Below, in pieces: positions 7,722 through 17,551 of a stretch of 64,000 nt of DNA (position 1 is the stretch's first letter; each line of letters opens with the position of its first letter). A program made the position numbers and the translations under genes. The stretch is from positions 992,001-1,056,000 of the forward strand of contig CAWCUZ010000001.1 of the NCBI GenBank assembly GCA_963798795.1. The letters are read 5' to 3'. This DNA comes from CAWCUZ01 sp963798795 (GTDB taxonomy: Bacteria; Acidobacteriota; Vicinamibacteria; Vicinamibacterales; SCN-69-37). Under the pieces are notes generated by a model that did not search any database, was not told the DNA's origin, and saw only the letters and a program-made list of their open reading frames with translations.

Positions 7722-10409
7722 TGCGCGATCCGCTCCTGTTCCGGTGGGCCCTCCGCCTGGTGCCGGCACGCTGGCGCGAGTCGGTCGAGCGCGATCTGCG
7801 TGAAGAGGCGGCCCGGTCCGGCGGTCGTGGGTGGTCGGCCCACCTCTGGCTCGTCACCCAGGTCCTCGGCATCTCGCTCCGCCTCGCCGGCCGCTCGCTT
7901 GCCGACCGGTGGCAGGGGCGTACGGCGTGGAGCCGGTCCGCGGACAGCGCCCTGTTCGATGCCCGTTTCGCGGCACGGGCGATCTGGAGGCAGCCGTGGT
8001 CGACCGCGACGATTATCGTCACGCTCGCGATCGGCATGGCCGCCCCGACGGCCGTCTTCGCCGTGTTCGATCACGTCCTGTTCCGTCCGATTCCCGGCGT
8101 CGGCGATCCCGCCGGCCTGGCGACCGTCTACTTTCAGCCCGATGACCGTCACCCGACGTTCAGGAACGTGCCGCGCGCGGCGCTCGCGGCCCTGCGGCAC
8201 GTCGACGCCTTCACCGCCCTCGGCGCGGCCGACGACGCCGAAGTCGCGGTGCTGCCGAACCCGGGCGCCGACGCCACGTTCGTCCAGGTCGAGTTCGTGA
8301 CCGGCGGCTATCTCGACGCCCTGCGCGTCCGGGCGCGCGCCGGTCGCCTGCTGTCGACCGACGATTTTGCCGCGCGCCGTTCCGTCGCGATCGTCAGCGA
8401 ACGCTGGTGGCGCCGCGAGCTCGGCGGGGATCCGTCGGCCATCGGGCGATCGATCTCGCTCAACCGCGAGCCGGTCACGATCGTCGGCATCGTGGACGAC
8501 TATCGCGGCTGGGGCGCGGTCCGGATCGGCACGATCGACATCTGGGTGCCGATGGACGCCCCGCTTGCGCAAGACGCCGCCGTCACGACGGATCGTGTGT
8601 TCACGCTGGTCGGCCGCCTGCGTCCCGGCGTCACGGCGGCGATCGCCGAGCAGCAGCTTCGTGCGCCGTTCGCGCCGTTTGCCGGCGCGGCCAGGAACGT
8701 CATGTCCATCGGGGAACTGAGCGCAGCCCCGACGGTGCCCATCGTCTACCCGGGCCTGTACGAAATCAACCAGGAGCGTACGCGCAGCCGGATCGCCGAC
8801 ATGTACCCGTTCGCGCTCGGCGCCGGCGGACTGCTGCTCCTGCTCGCCTGCGCCAACACGTCGAACCTGCTGCTCGCGAGAACGATGAAGCGGATGCGCG
8901 ATCTGGCGGTGCGGAGTGCGATCGGAGCCAGCCGGTGGCGTCTCGCGCGGGGCCTGCTGATCGAAGCGGCGCTCGTCGTCGGGCTGGCCGCGGGGATCGC
9001 ACTGGCCCTGGCGCGGGGATTCGCCGGACTGGTCGAGGGCGAGCAACTGTTCGACACGGGACCGGCGCTCGATGCCGTCGGCCTCGACTGGCGCGTGTTC
9101 GCGTTCGTCGGCGCGCTCGGCGCGGTCACGGTGGTGCTCTTCGGACTCGTTCCGGCGTTGACCGCGTCGCGTCCCGGCCTGCCCGGCGCGGTGGCACGCT
9201 CGAGCCGGGCGACGCGCGGGTCGCGGCGCCTGCGCGCCACGCTCGTCTGCGTCCAGCTCGCCCTCGCAGTGACGCTGCTGTCGGGCGCCGGCGTGCTCGT
9301 GAGAACTCTGCAGAACCTGCGCAGCATCGACCTCGGCATGGACGCCGGCCAGGTGGTGTCGCTCGAGATTCCCGCGATGCGCCTCGGCCACACGCGGGAG
9401 CAGCAGGTTGCGCTCGGACAGGAGATTCTCGACCGACTGCGGAACGCGCCGGGCGTCGAGTCCGCCGCCGCGGCATCGCCGTCGCCCTTCTGGCGCGGCA
9501 TCTATCCGGCCAGTCTCAAGGTGGAGCCGGTCCCGGACGCGGCCGAGCACGACGTGGCGACGGTCGTCACGAGCGCCGACTACTTCCAGACGCTGGGGAT
9601 CCCGCTGCGCGCCGGCCGGCCGTTCACAGAAGCCGAAACCCAGCGAGCGCCGTCACGGGATGGTGTCGGCATCATCAACGCGTCGCTGGCGCGGCAGCTG
9701 TTCGGCGAGGCGCCCGCGGTCGGCCGGCGGATCTACCTCAGTCGGGCCGCGCGTGGCTGGGAGCTGGACCGCACGATCGAGATTCGTCGGGGTCGCCGCT
9801 GATACGCGATTCGGCGCGAACCTGCGTGAGGCTGGTCGGCCGGCACTCTACGAGCCGGGCTGGACCGGGACCGGCGCCGCATTCTTCGTGCGATCTCGGC
9901 TGCCGCTCGACGTGGCATCCGCGGGCGTGCGCGCCACCGTGCGCGAGGTCGACCCGACGCTGCCGCTCGCCGAGGCGGGGCCGCTCGGCGCGGTCGTGGA
10001 TCGGCTGATTCCCGAAGCGCGCGTGCTGGCCCTGCTCGTGGGCGGCATCGCGATCGTCGCGATGCTGCTCGGAGTCAGCGGCGTGCATGCCGTCAGCGCG
10101 CACACCGTCACCGAGCGCACGCGTGAGTTCGGCATCCGGCTGGCGCTCGGAGCGACGCGCGCCACCGTGTCCCGCGGCGTATTGCGGGGCGTCGCGGCGC
10201 TCTCCGGCGTCGGGCTCCTGTGCGGGCTCGCGCTGTTCGCCGGCGCGTCGCGGTGGCTCGAGTCGCGCGTCTACGGCGTCTCCGCCGTGGACCCGGCGAC
10301 GCTCGCGTCGGTGGGCGCGCTGCTCGTCACGGCGGCGTCCGCAGGTGCGTGGCTCCCGGCCCGGCGTGCGACGCGCGTGGACCCCGCCGCGACGCTGCGG
10401 GCGGAGTGA
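7721..10409 (+). CDS. ADOP-type ABC permease coupled to PadR (one frameshift near 9780)
   Basis: A large duplicated permease. The N-terminal about 70 residues (RWALRLVPARWRESVERDL) are the soluble leader often found in PadR-linked ADOP proteins. A first helix IIVTLAIGMAAPTAVFAVF, a MacB core (WWRRELGGDPSAIGRSISL), FtsX helices (LLLLACANTSNLLLART) and a second core follow. The frame breaks near 9780: DRTIEI is followed in another frame by RFVGVAADTRFGANLREA and then the last FtsX domain (TREFGIRLALGATRATVSRG, ending DPAATLRAE). The two parts join without loss, so this is one gene of about 895 codons with a single-base indel. Confidence 0.87.
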
Positions 10410-10431
10410 GCGGCTCGCCGCTCCGTCTCCG

Positions 10432-13400
10432 CTACGCCGGTCCGCCGCCGGCCAGCTTGCGCTGGGCGTCGGCCACGTGCGCGCGGTCCATGTCGCCGTC
10501 GCGCCAGAAGCTGAGAAAGCGCGTGTAGAGCTGATTGGCGCGCGCGTGGTCGCCGCTCTTCTCGTAGAGTCCGGCCAGCAGGTAGTGGCTGCGGACGTAG
10601 CTGGCGAACGCCCAGACGTGTTCGTGCCCGGCGTTGACGATGCGCTCGAGCCAGGGCTGGGCGTCGGCGCCGCGTCCAGCCGCCAGGTACGCCGAGGCCA
10701 GCGAGAACCACAGATCGACGTGAGGACCGGGACTCGTCACGAAGCCCCTTGCCGGCAGCGTACCGGCGGCCCTTGTGAGGGCCTCGATCGCTGCGGCGGT
10801 GTCGCCGGCGGCCAGCGCGACGTCGCCGCGGGCCCAGTCGAGCTGCAGCTTCTGCGACCCGCCGGGGACCCTGGCCACCACGGCCCCGAGACTGGTGAGC
10901 GTCTGCCGCGCCTCGGCGACCCGGCCCGCCCGGGCCTGTGCGACCGCCAGCAGGCGCAGCGCGTTGTACTCGGACTCGCGTCCACGCGCGTCGGGCAGCA
11001 CGGCCTCGAGATTGGCAGCCGCCGCGTCGGGCTTGCCCGTTGACAGCAGCACGCCCGCACGGACGACCCGGGCCGTGATGCGATTGTCGAGCGAGGCCCC
11101 GGAGACGCGCGCGGCGCGGTCGATGTCGGCCAGCGCGTCGGCGCTCTCCCCTCGCGCCACGTTCAGGCTGGACGACATCATGGGCCCGACCCAGCGTTCG
11201 AACGGGCTGGGCGACTCGCCAAAGGTCCGGTTCACCGCGTCGGCGTCCGCCCAGCGTTCCTGCAGCAGTGCCACGATCTCCCGGCCCAGTGGCGCATTCG
11301 TGTCGCGAGGGTCGAGGCCGGCGGCCTTGTCGAAGTCGGCCAACGCCGCGGGCAGCCGGTTCTCGGCCACGAGGATTTCCCCGAGACTCTCGTATCCGGC
11401 GGCAACGTCCGGGTGGTCCTGCACGAACGTCTCGAGCAGGCTCTGCGCCTTGGCGGGGTCACCCTGCGCCAGATAGACCGCGGCGAGATTCGCATAGCTC
11501 GACGGATTCGACGTCCCCCGGCGGATGAGCTCCTCGTACTGACCCGCCGAGTCCTTGAACCGCCACAGCTGCAGGTAAAGCAAGGCCAGATTGTGCCGCG
11601 AGGCCTGATGCTCCGGGTGCAGGGCCAGCCCCTGCTTGTAGGCGTCGATGGCGCGCTGCCAGGTTTCGGGGCGCAGCGAATAGTAGTAGCCCTCGATGTA
11701 GTAGCGCTCGCGTGGCGTGGCGCGTTCGCTGTTGTCGAGCGCCCGTTTCGCGTACTCCACTTTCTTGTCGTTCAGCCCGCGGTTGCCGCACACCACCGCG
11801 AGCTTGGCGAGCGCCATCGCGAACTTCGGATCGATCTGAATCGCCTGCTCGAACAGCGGCTGCGCCTGGGCCTCCAGGGCGCGCTCGTGCAGGTCGATCC
11901 CCTGGGCGTAGTACCGGTAGGCGTCGATCGAGGACGTCGTGATGTCGGTGACCCCACGATCCAGACCCTTTTCGGGCGTCGCGCCAGGTTTGGCCAGCAG
12001 GGTGCCGCCCCCGGCCGTCGCGCTGGCCAGCAGCGCGAGTTGCGACCGGATCCGACCGGTCAGGTTGTCCACGAGCGAGAACAGGCTCGACTCGCCCTGC
12101 CCCTCCACGCGCTCGGACGTGACGATCTTGCCGGTCGCCACGTCCTGCAGCCTCGCGTCGATCCGGATCGTGTCGCCGGCCTTGACGTAGCTGCCGACCA
12201 GCACGCGGTTCACCTTCGCGCGCCGGGCGATCTCCTGAATCAGGTCGGCCGAGATGACCTTGTCGTCAGCGCGGTGCAGGTCGTCGAGGATCTGATAGAG
12301 CCGGTCGGTCGTCAGCACTTCGATGCTCGACGCCTGCGACAGGTCGGTGACCATCATGTCGGTGAGGCCGGTGCGCATCCAGTCGAGCGACGGGTCGCCA
12401 GTCTGGTTCTGGAAGTACAGGACGGCCACCGACGACTTGCCGGCGTCGCCCTGAACCGTCGTCGAGGCCGATTCGGATCCGCGCCACGGATGCCAGACGG
12501 CGAGGGCGGCGGCAACGATGACGACCGCGGCCGCGGCGAGCATCAGCGGTCGTCTGAACAGACGCGCCGGTCCCGCCGCGCCCGCGGGTGCCGGCCGCGC
12601 GGCCCCGGACGCCGCCAGCGGCGCCGACTCCAGCCGCCGGCGTACGCCGCGCAGGTCCACCACCACATCCTTCATGCCCTGATAGCGGTCGTCCGGGTCC
12701 TTGGCGGCGCATTTCGCGATGATTCGCTGCACGTCGGCCGTGGCCTCGGCCGGCAGTCCGGCCACGGCCGGCAGAGGCGGCATCGGCTGGCTCAGGATCG
12801 CGTGCAGTGTGTCGAGCTGGCTCTGCCCCTGGAACGGCGGCCGCCCGGCCACCATCTCGTGGAGCATCACCCCGAACGAGAAGACATCGCTCCGGTGATC
12901 GACCTTGAGGCCGCGCGCCTGTTCGGGCGACATGTAGGCCACCGTCCCCATCACGAGGCCCGGATCGGTCTGCGGCGCCTGCACCGTCGCCGTGCGGCTG
13001 CTCTCGGTGACCGGCTCGGTGAGCTTGGCGAGGCCGAAGTCGATGATCTTCGCGTGGCCGTCCTCGGTGACCATGACGTTGGCCGGCTTGAGGTCGCGGT
13101 GCACGATGGCCCGGTCGTGCGCGCGGGCGAGGCCCTCGGCCACCTCGACCGCCAGGTCGAGGGTGCGTTTGGGCGGGAGCGCACCGCTGGTCAGCAGGTC
13201 GGACAGGTTCCCGCCGCGGATCAGCTCCATGGCGATGAAGGTGACTCCATCGGCCTCGCCGGCGTCGTGGATGACCGCGATATGGGGATGTTCGAGCGCG
13301 GCCGCGGCCCGCGCCTCCTGGATGAGCCGATCGCGGCGGCCGGTATCCTTCACCAGATCCTCGGGGAGGACCTTCAACGCCACCTCGCGGCCCAGATTGA

Positions 13401-13485
13401 GGTCGCGCGCGCGGTAGACGACACCCATCCCGCCGCGGCTGAGCTCGTCGAGAATCTCGTAGTGCGAAATGGTGCGGCCGATCAT
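10432..13485 (-). CDS. Ser/Thr protein kinase with membrane anchor, TolB/FlgO-like domain and TPR repeats
   Basis: A 1,017-aa Hanks-type kinase. The catalytic domain spans about residues 10-270: glycine loop LSRGGMGVVYRA, VALKVLPEDL with the ATP-binding Lys, HRDLKPANVMV, IDFGLAKL, and GTVAYMSPEQARGL. A single membrane helix lies near 312-332 (LMLAAAAVVIVAAALAVW). Outside it is a domain resembling those that follow kinases and cyclases (VAVLYFQNQTGDPSLDWM), then a long TPR array (EQAIQIDPKFAMALAKLAVV and similar) to the end. It is predicted to be an inner-membrane signalling kinase with a periplasmic protein-binding tail. It is intact and has no palindromic insert, unlike the kinases at 14721 and 21037. 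Confidence 0.92.
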   Translation of the reverse strand: MIGRTISHYEILDELSRGGMGVVYRARDLNLGREVALKVLPEDLVKDTGRRDRLIQEARAAAALEHPHIAVIHDAGEADGVTFIAMELIRGGNLSDLLTSGALPPKRTLDLAVEVAEGLARAHDRAIVHRDLKPANVMVTEDGHAKIIDFGLAKLTEPVTESSRTATVQAPQTDPGLVMGTVAYMSPEQARGLKVDHRSDVFSFGVMLHEMVAGRPPFQGQSQLDTLHAILSQPMPPLPAVAGLPAEATADVQRIIAKCAAKDPDDRYQGMKDVVVDLRGVRRRLESAPLAASGAARPAPAGAAGPARLFRRPLMLAAAAVVIVAAALAVWHPWRGSESASTTVQGDAGKSSVAVLYFQNQTGDPSLDWMRTGLTDMMVTDLSQASSIEVLTTDRLYQILDDLHRADDKVISADLIQEIARRAKVNRVLVGSYVKAGDTIRIDARLQDVATGKIVTSERVEGQGESSLFSLVDNLTGRIRSQLALLASATAGGGTLLAKPGATPEKGLDRGVTDITTSSIDAYRYYAQGIDLHERALEAQAQPLFEQAIQIDPKFAMALAKLAVVCGNRGLNDKKVEYAKRALDNSERATPRERYYIEGYYYSLRPETWQRAIDAYKQGLALHPEHQASRHNLALLYLQLWRFKDSAGQYEELIRRGTSNPSSYANLAAVYLAQGDPAKAQSLLETFVQDHPDVAAGYESLGEILVAENRLPAALADFDKAAGLDPRDTNAPLGREIVALLQERWADADAVNRTFGESPSPFERWVGPMMSSSLNVARGESADALADIDRAARVSGASLDNRITARVVRAGVLLSTGKPDAAAANLEAVLPDARGRESEYNALRLLAVAQARAGRVAEARQTLTSLGAVVARVPGGSQKLQLDWARGDVALAAGDTAAAIEALTRAAGTLPARGFVTSPGPHVDLWFSLASAYLAAGRGADAQPWLERIVNAGHEHVWAFASYVRSHYLLAGLYEKSGDHARANQLYTRFLSFWRDGDMDRAHVADAQRKLAGGGPA

Positions 13486-13504
13486 GGCGGGGTGCTCGCC
13501 TGAG

Positions 13505-13510
13505 ATCTTA
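13505..13510 (-). promoter_or_regulatory. Putative -10 box of the kinase gene at 13485
   Basis: On the reverse strand TAAGAT ends 19 nt before the kinase ATG, inside GCTAAGATCTC. The spacing fits a leader of about a dozen nucleotides. No -35 match is visible. Confidence 0.35.
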
Positions 13511-13726
13511 GCACTGCGGCAGCGGGCGCCGGAGCACGGGCGCGGTGTTTGCGAACGAGCTCATCCGTGCGGTGATCGATCAGGTCTGCGGCCGAGGTCA
13601 CGACGCGCGATCTGACGCTTACGGCAATGCGAACCGGCTGGGAAGCGGCGCGGTGCTGTGCTCCCGGGTCGCAGCGAGACCGCACCAGCCTGTCGCCCGA
13701 TGCCTCACCGGGTCTACAATCCCGGG

Positions 13727-14614
13727 ATGGAACGCAAAACCGCTTCCGAATACCCGCAGGAACTGCTCGACCTGTTCCACGAATACCAGCACGGCGAGAT
13801 CGACCGGCGCGAGTTTCTCTCGCGCGCGCAGCGCTTCGCGGTCGGCGGCCTCACGGTGGCGGCGATCTTCGACACGCTGCGGCCCAACTACGCCTGGGCG
13901 CAGCAGGTGCCGAAGGACGACAAGGACATCGTCGTGAGCGCGGAGACGATCGCGTCGCCCAGGGGCAACGGCACCATCAACGGCTACTTCGTGAAGCCGG
14001 CGAGGATGACGGGCACGCTGCCGGTCGTGCTGGTGATCCACGAGAATCGCGGCCGCAGCCCGTACATCGAGGACGTCGCGCGCCGGCTCGCCAAGGCGAA
14101 CTTCGTCGCGTGCGCGCCCGACGGGCTGACGTCGGTCGGCGGGTTCCCGGGCACGGACGAGGAAGGTGCGGTGAAGTTCCGCCAGGTCGACGGAGCCAGG
14201 ATGTTCGAGGACTTCCTCGCCGCGTACGACTGGCTGAAAGCGCGGCCGGAATCCACCGGCAGGATCGGCGCGGTCGGCTTCTGTTTCGGCGGCGGGGTGG
14301 TGAACCACCTGGCCTGGGCGCGGCCGGACCTGTCGGCAGGCGTCCCGTTCTACGGATCTCCCCCGAGTGCGGACGACGCGATGAAGATCAAGGCCGCGAT
14401 GCTGATTCACCACGGCGAAATGGACACGCGCCTCGCCGGCACGTGGCCGGCGTACGACGCCGCGCTGACCGCCGCCGGCGTCCCGCACGAGGGCTACATC
14501 TACAAGGGCGCGCAGCACGGCTTCCACAACGACACCACGCCGCGCTACGACAAGGAGGCCGCCACGCTGGCGTGGAACCGCACGCTCGCCTGGTTCAACA
14601 AGTACCTGCGATGA
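13727..14614 (+). CDS. Dienelactone hydrolase family protein, Tat-exported
   Basis: A 295-aa alpha/beta hydrolase of the dienelactone hydrolase family. The N-terminus has a twin-arginine signal (DRREFLSRAQRFAVGGLTV, then AWAQQ), so it is probably exported folded. The nucleophile is Cys in GFCFGGGVVN, the acid Asp lies in HGEMDTRLAG, and the His in KGAQHGFHND, which completes a Cys-Asp-His triad. The conserved IHENRGRSPYIEDVARRLA strand is present. The ATG at 13727 (MERKTASEYPQELL) is chosen because TACAAT, a -10-like hexamer, lies just upstream. The substrate is unknown; dienelactones are only the family prototype. Confidence 0.9.
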   Translation: MERKTASEYPQELLDLFHEYQHGEIDRREFLSRAQRFAVGGLTVAAIFDTLRPNYAWAQQVPKDDKDIVVSAETIASPRGNGTINGYFVKPARMTGTLPVVLVIHENRGRSPYIEDVARRLAKANFVACAPDGLTSVGGFPGTDEEGAVKFRQVDGARMFEDFLAAYDWLKARPESTGRIGAVGFCFGGGVVNHLAWARPDLSAGVPFYGSPPSADDAMKIKAAMLIHHGEMDTRLAGTWPAYDAALTAAGVPHEGYIYKGAQHGFHNDTTPRYDKEAATLAWNRTLAWFNKYLR

Positions 14615-14702
14615 CCCGAGCGATCGTCGAGTGAACGCCGGGTCGCGCACAGCGCGCGCGCCGCGCCGCGATTCGAGCAGCGCCCCACTTCCCCACGGCT
14701 CG

Positions 14703-14708
14703 TATAAT
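14703..14708 (+). promoter_or_regulatory. Consensus -10 box (TATAAT) of the kinase gene at 14721
   Basis: A perfect TATAAT lies 12 nt before the kinase ATG, giving a leader of only a few nucleotides. No -35 match at the usual distance. Another perfect TATAAT precedes the kinase at 21037. Confidence 0.5.
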
Positions 14709-14720
14709 TGCGGCCACGCC

Positions 14721-17522
14721 ATGAACATCGCACCCGGCACACGGCTCGGGCCGTACGAAGTCGTCAGCAAGCTCGGCTCCGGCGGCATGGGTGAGGTGTG
14801 GCGGGCGAAGGACGCCCACCTCGGGCGCGACGTCGCGCTCAAGGTGCTGCCCGAGGCCTTCACCGCCGATCACGAGCGCAGCGCCCGCTTCGATCGGGAG
14901 GCCCGGCTGCTCGCGAGCCTCAACCATCCCAACATCGCGCAGATCTACGGGGTCGAGGTCCAGGGCGAGACGCGCGCGCTCGTCATGGAACTGGTCGACG
15001 GGCCCACGCTCGCCGACCGGCTCGTGGGCGGTCCGCTCGCGGCCGACGAGGCGCTCGCCATCGCCCGCCAGATTGCCGAGGCGCTCGAGGAAGCCCACGA
15101 GAAGGGCATCATCCATCGCGACCTCAAGCCGCAGAACATCAAACTCAAAGGCGTGTGGGGCTCCACCCCCACACGCCTCTCGGACGGCCGCCTCGAGCAG
15201 ACGCTCTCGGCGTTCGATGTCGCTGGCTGCACGGTGAAGGTCCTCGATTTCGGTCTCGCCAAGGCGATGTCCCCCGGGGCTGAAGACCCGGGGCTCGGCT
15301 CGAATGGAGGCCCGGCCCCTCAGGTCCAGGCGAACTCCCCGACGATGACGCTCGGCGCGACGCTGCAGGGCATGATTCTCGGCACCGCGGCCTACATGTC
15401 GCCCGAGCAGGCGAAGGGCCTCGTCGCCGACAGGCGCGCCGACATCTGGGCGTTCGGCGTCGTGCTCTACGAGATGCTGACCGGCAGGCCGGTCTTCGAC
15501 GCGCCGACGGTGCCCGAGACGCTGGCGCAGGTCCTGACGCGGACACCCGATCTGCGGGACCTGCCGGCGTCGACGCCTGCCCCGATCCGCCTCCTGCTGC
15601 GGCGCTGCCTCGAGCGGAGCCCGAAGAACCGGCTGCACGACATCGCTGACGCCCGGATCGTGATCGACGACGTGATGGCCGGACGCGCCGACGAGCCGGC
15701 GGCCGACCGTCCGGCGCCGGCGGGTCCGGGCCCGCGCCGTACGTGGATCTGGCCCGTGGTGGCCGCCGCGGCGCTGGCGCTGGGCCTCGTGGCCGGCCGG
15801 TGGTCGCGGCCGGCCGTGGCCGGCTCAGGTCAGCCGGCCGCGCGCCTCGCGCTGGCGCTGCCCGACGGCTACACGATCTCGACCGCCGACGTGCCGCAGA
15901 TCGCGATCTCGCGCGATGGCGCCGTCCAGGCGGTGGTGGCCGTCGACCAGAACGGGACGTCGCAGATCCTGCTGCGCCGGAGCGACGAGTTCGAGCCGGC
16001 CGTGCTCGCCGGCACCGAAGGCGCGCTCAGCCCGTTCTTCTCGCCGACGGGCGACTGGGTGGGCTTTCTGCGCGACGACGCGCTGATGAAGATCCCGGTT
16101 GGTGGCGGCCCGGCGATCCGGCTGGCCACGATCGCCCCGGGCGCCCGCGGGGCGGCCTGGGGCGACGACGGGTACATCTACTTTGCGCCGGATTTCCAGG
16201 TCGGCCTCTCCCGCGTGCCGGAGACCGGCGGGACCGCGCAGGCGGTGACCCAGCTCGACACCGGCCGGAGCGAACGGACCCATCGCTGGCCGGACGCGCT
16301 GCCGGAAGGCGATGCCGTCCTCTACACGTCCGACACGCAGGGATCGACCGAGTACTACGACGACGCGCGCATCGAGGTCGTGCGGCCGTCGAGCGGCGAG
16401 CACAAAGTGCTCGTCGAGGGGGCGAGCATGGCCCGGTTCGCGCCGGGCGGGTTCGTCGTCTTCGCGCGCGCGGGCTCCCTCTATGCCATTGCGTTCGACG
16501 CGCAGGCGCTCACGACGCGCGGCACGCCGATCGAGGTCGTGAAGGGGGTGTCGACGAACGTGGGATCCGGCGCGGTGCAGTTCGCGATGGCCTGGAACGG
16601 GTCCGCCGTCTGGGCGCCGGGCGGCCTCGCGGCGGCCTACCGCATCGTCTGGGTCGACCGCGACGGACGCGAGACGCCCGTGCCGCTGCCCCCGGTGCCG
16701 TACCAGGAACTGGCGCTCTCGCCCGACGGCCGGCGGCTCGCGCTCGTGGGCGGCCAGGGCGGCGTGTCGGATCTCTGGGTCGCCGACCTCGAGCGCGGCG
16801 GCGTCACCCGCCTGACGACCGGCATGTTCGTGCGCACGCCGGTCTGGTCGCCCGACGGCACCCGGCTCGTGTTCAGCACGTTCGCGGAGGGCGAGGCCGG
16901 GGCCCAGGCGCACCTCGAATGGCAGCCGAGCGACGGCCGGCGGCCGCCGGAGGTGCTGCTCGCCGAGAAGGGCGGGAATTACGCGTCCGCGTTCTCACCC
17001 GATGGCGCGTCGGTCCTCTTCTTCAAGGCCCATGCCCCGTCCCCATCGATGCGGCTCGGGCTGCTCCCGCTCGCGGGCGATCGAAGGCCGGCCGATCTGC
17101 CTGCCACGGGGCCCGCCGAGTCGTTCGGGTCGCCGTCGCCCGACGGACGGTGGCTCGCCTACGTCTCGCACGCCAGCGGACAGGACGCGGTGTTCGTGCG
17201 GCCCTACGCGGGCAGCGGCGGCCGCTGGCAGGTGTCGCTGCCGAGCGGCGACGAGCCGCGCTGGAGCGCTGACGGCCGGTCGCTCTACTACCGCGCCGAC
17301 TCGGTCCTCTACCGCGCCGCGATCGACACCTCGCACGGCTTCTCGGCCGGACGTCCCGTCGCCATTCTCGACCGCGTGGCCTCGGGCCAGGACATCACGT
17401 CCTACGCGTTCTCCCCCGACGGCTCGCGCATCGTCACGTTCCGCGCGCCGCCGGGCAGCGGCGCGCAGCGCACGGTCGATCTCGACCTCGGGTTCGCCGA
17501 TCGGCTCGCCGCGGCGAAGTAG
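14721..17522 (+). CDS. Ser/Thr protein kinase with WD40/TolB-like beta-propeller and in-frame palindromic inserts
   Basis: A 933-aa Hanks-type kinase. It has the glycine loop LGSGGMGEVWRAKD, ATP-binding VALKVLPEAF, HRDLKPQNIKLK, KVLDFGLAKAM, GTAAYMSPEQAKGL and DIWAFGVVLYEMLTGRP. A membrane helix follows near residue 350 (WPVVAAAALALGLVAG), then PD40/TolB-type propeller repeats with the SPDG signature (LSPDGRRLALVGG, FSPDGASVLFFKA, FSPDGSRIVTFRA). Between HRDLKPQNIKLK and the DFG motif there are about 27 extra residues beginning GVWGSTPTRLSDG, and after DFG an extra stretch (SPGAEDPGLGSNGGPAPQ). Both coincide with DNA palindromes. The ATG at 14721 matches kinase N-termini (MNIAPGTRLGPYEV). Confidence 0.92.
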   Translation: MNIAPGTRLGPYEVVSKLGSGGMGEVWRAKDAHLGRDVALKVLPEAFTADHERSARFDREARLLASLNHPNIAQIYGVEVQGETRALVMELVDGPTLADRLVGGPLAADEALAIARQIAEALEEAHEKGIIHRDLKPQNIKLKGVWGSTPTRLSDGRLEQTLSAFDVAGCTVKVLDFGLAKAMSPGAEDPGLGSNGGPAPQVQANSPTMTLGATLQGMILGTAAYMSPEQAKGLVADRRADIWAFGVVLYEMLTGRPVFDAPTVPETLAQVLTRTPDLRDLPASTPAPIRLLLRRCLERSPKNRLHDIADARIVIDDVMAGRADEPAADRPAPAGPGPRRTWIWPVVAAAALALGLVAGRWSRPAVAGSGQPAARLALALPDGYTISTADVPQIAISRDGAVQAVVAVDQNGTSQILLRRSDEFEPAVLAGTEGALSPFFSPTGDWVGFLRDDALMKIPVGGGPAIRLATIAPGARGAAWGDDGYIYFAPDFQVGLSRVPETGGTAQAVTQLDTGRSERTHRWPDALPEGDAVLYTSDTQGSTEYYDDARIEVVRPSSGEHKVLVEGASMARFAPGGFVVFARAGSLYAIAFDAQALTTRGTPIEVVKGVSTNVGSGAVQFAMAWNGSAVWAPGGLAAAYRIVWVDRDGRETPVPLPPVPYQELALSPDGRRLALVGGQGGVSDLWVADLERGGVTRLTTGMFVRTPVWSPDGTRLVFSTFAEGEAGAQAHLEWQPSDGRRPPEVLLAEKGGNYASAFSPDGASVLFFKAHAPSPSMRLGLLPLAGDRRPADLPATGPAESFGSPSPDGRWLAYVSHASGQDAVFVRPYAGSGGRWQVSLPSGDEPRWSADGRSLYYRADSVLYRAAIDTSHGFSAGRPVAILDRVASGQDITSYAFSPDGSRIVTFRAPPGSGAQRTVDLDLGFADRLAAAK
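15150..15177. repeat. Perfect 11-bp hairpin inside the kinase catalytic loop
   Basis: GGCGTGTGGGG and CCCCACACGCC form a perfect inverted repeat around a 6-nt loop. The hairpin starts an insert of roughly 80 bp (about 15151-15231) that keeps the kinase frame and separates HRDLKPQN from DFG. Related kinases have only a few residues here. Confidence 0.75.
15272..15297. repeat. REP-like palindrome in the kinase activation segment
   Basis: CCCCGGG, then a core GCTGAAGA, then CCCGGGG. The core TGAAGACCCG is shared with the palindrome at 21583-21604 in another kinase, at the same place just after the DFG motif. It is in frame. Confidence 0.65.
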
Positions 17523-17551
17523 GACGCCGCCGCGCCGACACGCGCGCAGTC

